DNA of 8,765 bases, taken from assembly GCA_040002595.1 (NCBI GenBank), contig JBDUED010000102.1, positions 1-8,765 of the forward strand. Reading direction: 5' to 3'. The DNA comes from Dokdonella_A sp040002595 (GTDB lineage: Bacteria > Pseudomonadota > Gammaproteobacteria > Xanthomonadales > Rhodanobacteraceae). Both the position numbers and the translations under genes were made by a program. Below, piece after piece: positions 5,727 to 8,765 of the stretch. The notes beneath the pieces were generated by a model. It was given only the letters and a program-made list of their open reading frames with translations, had not been told where the DNA came from and ran no database searches. Position 1 is the first letter of the stretch. Every line of letters starts with the position of its first letter.

Positions 5727-6910
5727 AGCGGTTCTGGATCGCGTGCATGCTGGTCGCGCTGGCACTGCTACCAGGCGTCGCGTTCGCGCACAAGGAAAGC
5801 GATGCGTATGTCACGTTGCGGACCGATGCGGACAATCCGAATCGGCTGATTGGCCAGTGGGATATCGCGCTGCGCGATCTCGATTTCGCGATCGGCATCG
5901 ACAGCAATCGCGACGGCGCGATTACCTGGGGCGAGGTCAAGGCGCACCGCGAAGCGATCGAGCGTTACGCGCTGCCAGCTATCGCGATCAGTGGCGATGG
6001 CCTCGATTGTGCGATCACGCCGACCGGCCAGCAGATCGATGAGCACAGCGACGGCGCCTACGACGTGATCGCGTTTGAGGCGACGTGCGACAAGGAGGTG
6101 CCGGACAAGCTCGGCATCGTCTATCGCCTGTTCGAGAACATCGATCCGTACCATCGCGGCATCATCACCGTGCATGCGCATGGCAACACCGCCGGCGCGG
6201 TGCTCGGTCCGCAGACACCGAAAGCGACGCTCGATATCAATGCGCCCGATCGCTGGCGCCAATTCAAGAGTTTCGTCGTCGATGGCGTGTGGCATATCTG
6301 GACCGGACCGGATCACCTGCTTTTCATCCTGTCGCTGTTGTTGCCGGCGGTGCTGCTGCGTCGTCGCTTGCCGCGCTCGCTGTTGGACGATGGCGTGTGG
6401 CAGCCGGTGCAAACCTTCTGGCCCGCCGCGCTGGAGCTGGTCAAGGTTATTTCCGGCTTCACACTTTCGCATTCCGTCACGCTGACCTTGTCGGTGCTCG
6501 GCTATATCAGCCTGCCCAGCCGGCTGGTCGAATCGGGCATCGCGCTGTCGGTCATCGTCGCTGCGGCAAACAACCTCTATCCGCTGTTCACAAGGCGCGC
6601 GTGGATCGTCGCGTTCGCGTTCGGTTTCATCCATGGTCTGGGCTTCGCCAGTGCGTTGGCCGGACTCAGCCTGCCGGCCGCGGCAATGGCGGTTTCGCTT
6701 GGTGGCTTCAATGTAGGCGTCGAGATCGGCCAGGAAACGGTCGTGCTGCCGCTGATCGCATTGGCGTTCCTTGTCCGCAGCACGCGCTTCTACCGGATCG
6801 GCGTCCTACGCATCGGCTCGCTCGCAATCATCCTCGTTGCCACCCTGTGGCTGATCGAGCGGGTGTTCGACATCCTGATACCTGGCATGGGTTTCCTGAC
6901 GCCGTCATGA
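5723..6910 (+). CDS. HupE/UreJ family membrane protein (possible metal transporter)
   Basis: A 395-residue protein with a signal peptide (cleavage expected after AFA, residue 22), a periplasmic domain to about residue 185, then six or seven membrane segments. The membrane part has HIWTGPDH (His191, Asp197, His198), which fits the HX5DH motif of HupE and nickel/cobalt permeases, FTLSHS with His250, and FGFIHGLGFASALAG with His304. These suggest metal binding in the membrane, and HupE proteins are linked to Ni or Co uptake; the substrate here is unproven. The periplasmic domain has a full EF-hand-like loop, DSNRDGAITWGE (60-71), with ligand positions Asp60, Asn62, Asp64 and Glu71. Members with this long N-terminal domain belong to the HupE_UreJ_2 type. 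The start overlaps the TPR stop by 4 bases. There is no hydrogenase or urease gene in the window, so the family name should not be read as a role in those systems. Confidence 0.9.
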   Translation: MKRFWIACMLVALALLPGVAFAHKESDAYVTLRTDADNPNRLIGQWDIALRDLDFAIGIDSNRDGAITWGEVKAHREAIERYALPAIAISGDGLDCAITPTGQQIDEHSDGAYDVIAFEATCDKEVPDKLGIVYRLFENIDPYHRGIITVHAHGNTAGAVLGPQTPKATLDINAPDRWRQFKSFVVDGVWHIWTGPDHLLFILSLLLPAVLLRRRLPRSLLDDGVWQPVQTFWPAALELVKVISGFTLSHSVTLTLSVLGYISLPSRLVESGIALSVIVAAANNLYPLFTRRAWIVAFAFGFIHGLGFASALAGLSLPAAAMAVSLGGFNVGVEIGQETVVLPLIALAFLVRSTRFYRIGVLRIGSLAIILVATLWLIERVFDILIPGMGFLTPS

Positions 6911-7018
6911 TGATGGAGTGACGCGAGGGAACGTGCGGCATGCGTGCTGCATTCGCCACGCGCATCGCGCGTCGATTCACGAAAAATACAACCACGATTC
7001 GGGAAGCAGTTAAAACCT

Positions 7019-7025
7019 GGAGGTG
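7019..7025 (+). promoter_or_regulatory. Strong ribosome binding site before a 31-codon frame
   Basis: GGAGGTG is a near-perfect anti-16S match, 4 bases before the ATG at 7030. It is stronger than the site of any long gene in the window, yet the frame it serves has only 31 codons. Confidence 0.45.
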
Positions 7026-7029
7026 CTTC

Positions 7030-7125
7030 ATGGCTGCGAGCAACATGGATGCCTATCGCCACGAAACACCTCACGCCTTTGGCCGCGCGGACAAGATTAT
7101 CCGACTACCCGAGGCCATTCGCTGA
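7030..7125 (+). CDS. Possible 31-residue small protein or leader peptide
   Basis: The ATG at 7030 behind GGAGGTG opens a frame of 31 residues (MAASNMDAYRHETPHAFGRA, then DKIIRLPEAIR) ending in TGA. It is hydrophilic, with no signal peptide, no membrane segment and no run of one amino acid that would mark a classical attenuation leader. It could be a real small protein, a leader for the following genes, or the 5' end of a gene whose remainder has been lost. The same frame extends upstream to an ATG at 6940, but that start lacks a good site. Unrecognised; the case rests on the ribosome binding site alone. Confidence 0.35.
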   Translation: MAASNMDAYRHETPHAFGRADKIIRLPEAIR

Positions 7126-7145
7126 AACGATGCATGGCCTAGCTT

Positions 7146-7544
7146 GTGGCGAGAGATGGTTTGTCATACGTTTATGACCGGCTTGTCCAACTGACTCTCA
7201 TGATTTCTCCCAAATTCCGCATCACTGCGCGCCTCGACGGCACGGACGCCGGACACGTTAGCGAGCTGAAAAAGCGTGGAGGTCTGCCGGCATCTGGCCT
7301 GATGCGCGAGACACAGCGTGAATGCCCCGCGACGCGCATGAGGGCACGCGCGAATGCACTGAAGGTGTTTGGGGCCTCGGGGATCGTCGGTGGTGGCGAG
7401 CGCGCCGCCGATCTATCAGCGTTTTACAAGAGTTACTTGGCTGAGGCGCTGCAACACAAATCGTCGCTGCGCGTGCAGGAAGACTTCCAGAGCCATCGCT
7501 GGGAGAGTCCGCAGCCGTTCACCCACTCTCTTTCGCCCCACTAG
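7146..7544 (+). CDS. Hypothetical protein directly abutting gspF, doubtful
   Basis: A 132-codon frame from a GTG at 7146, or 114 codons from the ATG at 7200; neither start has a good ribosome binding site. The product is basic and hydrophilic with no signal peptide or membrane segment. I recognise no domain in it. The second half reads ADLSAFYKSYLAEALQHKSS and could form helices, and its third codon positions look more gene-like than those of the first half. The main argument for translation is the end: its TAG (7542-7544) touches the gspF ATG, and gspF has no ribosome binding site of its own in the preceding CTTTCGCCCC, so gspF may depend on ribosomes arriving from this frame. Alternatively it is non-coding debris left when the cassette entered between gspE and gspF. 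Confidence 0.35.
   Translation: MARDGLSYVYDRLVQLTLMISPKFRITARLDGTDAGHVSELKKRGGLPASGLMRETQRECPATRMRARANALKVFGASGIVGGGERAADLSAFYKSYLAEALQHKSSLRVQEDFQSHRWESPQPFTHSLSPH
7163..7178. promoter_or_regulatory. Perfect 16-base dyad, possible operator or hairpin
   Basis: GTCATA (7163-7168) and TATGAC (7173-7178) are perfect inverted repeats around CGTT. The AT-rich arms stand out from the GC-rich surroundings. The size and spacing fit a dimeric repressor site, but no promoter boxes can be placed confidently beside it. It lies within the first codons of the 7146 frame, or just upstream if that frame starts at 7200. Confidence 0.28.
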
Positions 7545-8753
7545 ATGCCAGCTTTCGCGTACGAAGCCCTCAATGGCAGCGGCAAGACGCAACAAGGCGT
7601 GCTGCAAGGCGACACCGCGCGCGCGGTGCGCGGGATGCTGCGCGAACGCGGTCTCAATCCTCTTCGCGTTGATGAAGTCGGAGAAGGCGTACGTGCCGCC
7701 AAGCCGTTCGCGCGGCGCACCCTCGGTGGCGCGCAACTCGCATTGCTGACGCGGCAGTTGGCGACCTTGATCGGTGCCGGCTTGCCGATCGATGAAGCGC
7801 TCGGCGCGTTGTCCGAACAAGCGGAAAACGAGCGCCAGCGCGCATTGACGGTGAGCTTGCGCGCGCGCGTGATGGAAGGGGCAAGTCTGGCCCAGGCGCT
7901 GGGTGAATTTCCGGACAGCTTCCCCGACATTTTCCGCGCGACCGTGGCCGCCGGCGAGCAATCGGGCCGGCTTGAGAACGTGCTGGAAAAACTCGCCGAC
8001 TATGCCGAGGCGCGCGATGCGCTGAAGCAGAAGATTCTTGCCGCACTCGCCTATCCGTTGTTGTTGAGTTTCGTTGCAGTTGCGGTGGTCGCGGGACTCC
8101 TGACCTGGGTCGTGCCGCAAATCGTCGGCGTGTTCCAGAACCTGCATCAGACTCTCCCGTTCGCAACGCGTGCGCTGATCGCCCTGTCCGCCTTCTTGCG
8201 CAGTTGGGGGTGGCTGTTCCTGCTGCTTCTGATCGCGCTCGGAATCGCCGTGCGGGTTGCGCTGCGCGATGAGCGTGCACGCTATCGCTGGCACGCGTTC
8301 GTGTTGCGTCTGCCGCTCGCCGGCCGCCTTGCGCGCGCAGCCAATACCGCGCGTGCGACGCGCACGCTTGCGCTGCTCGCCGGCAGCGCGGTGCCACTGC
8401 TGGATGCGCTCGGCATCGCCGCGCAGGTGGTGTCGAACCTGCCGATGCGCGAGGCGCTCAAACGCGCTGCGTTCAAGGTGCGCGAAGGTAGCGCTTTTTC
8501 GCGTGCGCTCGGCGAGAGCGGGCAGTTTCCGCCCGTCGCGCTGCGCCTGATCGCAAGCGGTGAACGCTCCGGCCAATTGCCGCGCATGCTTGACGAGGCC
8601 GCCGCGCAACAACAACGCGAACTCGATCGCTGGTTGACCGTGCTAACAGCGGTGCTGGGGCCGGCGGTGATTCTTGCCGTGGGCGCGATGGTGCTGTTCA
8701 TTGTTCTGGCGATCCTGTTGCCGATCTTCAATTTGAACGAGATAGTGAAGTAG
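7545..8753 (+). CDS. gspF: Type II secretion inner-membrane protein GspF
   Basis: The polytopic inner-membrane platform protein of type II secretion, which contacts GspE and GspL and helps drive pseudopilus assembly. It has 402 residues, the normal length. The start MPAFAYEALNGSGKTQQGVL is typical of GspF. Two homologous cytoplasmic domains are visible: LLTRQLATLIGAGLPIDEAL (67-86) with VAAGEQSGRLENVLEKLADY (134-153), and ATRTLALLAGSAVPLLDAL (271-289) with IASGERSGQLPRMLDEAA (336-353). Three membrane segments lie near 165-192, 220-240 and 366-396, the standard GspF topology. No ribosome binding site is evident: the ATG immediately follows the TAG of the frame ending at 7544. It is intact, so the machine is probably still used despite the 5.6 kb gap from gspE. 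The next gene would be expected to be gspG, beyond the window. Confidence 0.96.
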   Translation: MPAFAYEALNGSGKTQQGVLQGDTARAVRGMLRERGLNPLRVDEVGEGVRAAKPFARRTLGGAQLALLTRQLATLIGAGLPIDEALGALSEQAENERQRALTVSLRARVMEGASLAQALGEFPDSFPDIFRATVAAGEQSGRLENVLEKLADYAEARDALKQKILAALAYPLLLSFVAVAVVAGLLTWVVPQIVGVFQNLHQTLPFATRALIALSAFLRSWGWLFLLLLIALGIAVRVALRDERARYRWHAFVLRLPLAGRLARAANTARATRTLALLAGSAVPLLDALGIAAQVVSNLPMREALKRAAFKVREGSAFSRALGESGQFPPVALRLIASGERSGQLPRMLDEAAAQQQRELDRWLTVLTAVLGPAVILAVGAMVLFIVLAILLPIFNLNEIVK

Positions 8754-8765
8754 GCTGGACGCTGC

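Noticed and set aside
5768..6634. 288-codon open frame on the - strand
   Set aside because: It is antisense to the HupE-type gene and looks like a codon-bias shadow.
6958..6972. ACGCGC-ATC-GCGCGT hairpin after the HupE-type gene as a terminator
   Set aside because: The 6-base-pair stem has a 3-base loop and no T-run. In GC-rich DNA with frequent GCGC words this is expected by chance.
7416..8615. 399-codon open frame on the - strand
   Set aside because: It is antisense to gspF, with His/Arg/Gln-rich shadow composition and no domain. gspF itself is unmistakable.
1..8765. CRISPR array, tRNA, rRNA, insertion sequence or integrase
   Set aside because: Reading through the window I saw no spaced direct repeats, no tRNA- or rRNA-like stretch, and no transposase or integrase motif on either strand.

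Overview
The window is GC-rich (about 60% by eye), densely coded, and every supported gene is on the + strand. The type II secretion genes run in the gammaproteobacterial order gspD-gspE-gspF. Together with the style of the other proteins (a DUF4331 protein, a TPR protein, a HupE/UreJ protein and a decayed TonB-dependent receptor), this suggests a gammaproteobacterium, probably of the Xanthomonadales/Lysobacterales. That placement is inference from protein style, not a database match.

Layout: (1) 1-1942 holds the end of the secretin gene gspD and a complete gspE, which overlap by 4 bases (GTGA). (2) 1943-6910 is a cassette unrelated to type II secretion. It contains a secreted DUF4331 protein and, 8 bases on, a small proline-rich lipoprotein, then a long hairpin. 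Next comes a decayed stretch (about 4044-4425) in which I read the C-terminus of a second HupE-like protein followed by C-terminal pieces of a TonB-dependent receptor. A secreted TPR protein and a HupE/UreJ membrane protein follow, overlapping by 4 bases (ATGA). (3) 6911-7544 is poorly defined. It has a 31-codon reading frame behind a strong ribosome binding site, a perfect 16-base dyad, and an unrecognised 132-codon frame whose stop codon directly abuts gspF. (4) 7545-8753 is a complete gspF.

GspD (outer-membrane secretin), GspE (cytoplasmic ATPase) and GspF (inner-membrane platform) belong to one machine, and in most genomes gspE and gspF are adjacent. Here about 5.6 kb separates them. The cassette products would all work in the envelope: a periplasmic or secreted DUF4331 protein, a lipoprotein, a periplasmic TPR protein and a polytopic membrane protein of a family linked to nickel/cobalt transport. 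The receptor remnant suggests that the locus once also had an outer-membrane import step. The joint function of the cassette is unknown. The most interesting points are the split secretion operon, the unexplained envelope cassette, the HupE/receptor fossil inside it, and a GspE that lacks all four cysteines of the usual zinc-binding motif.
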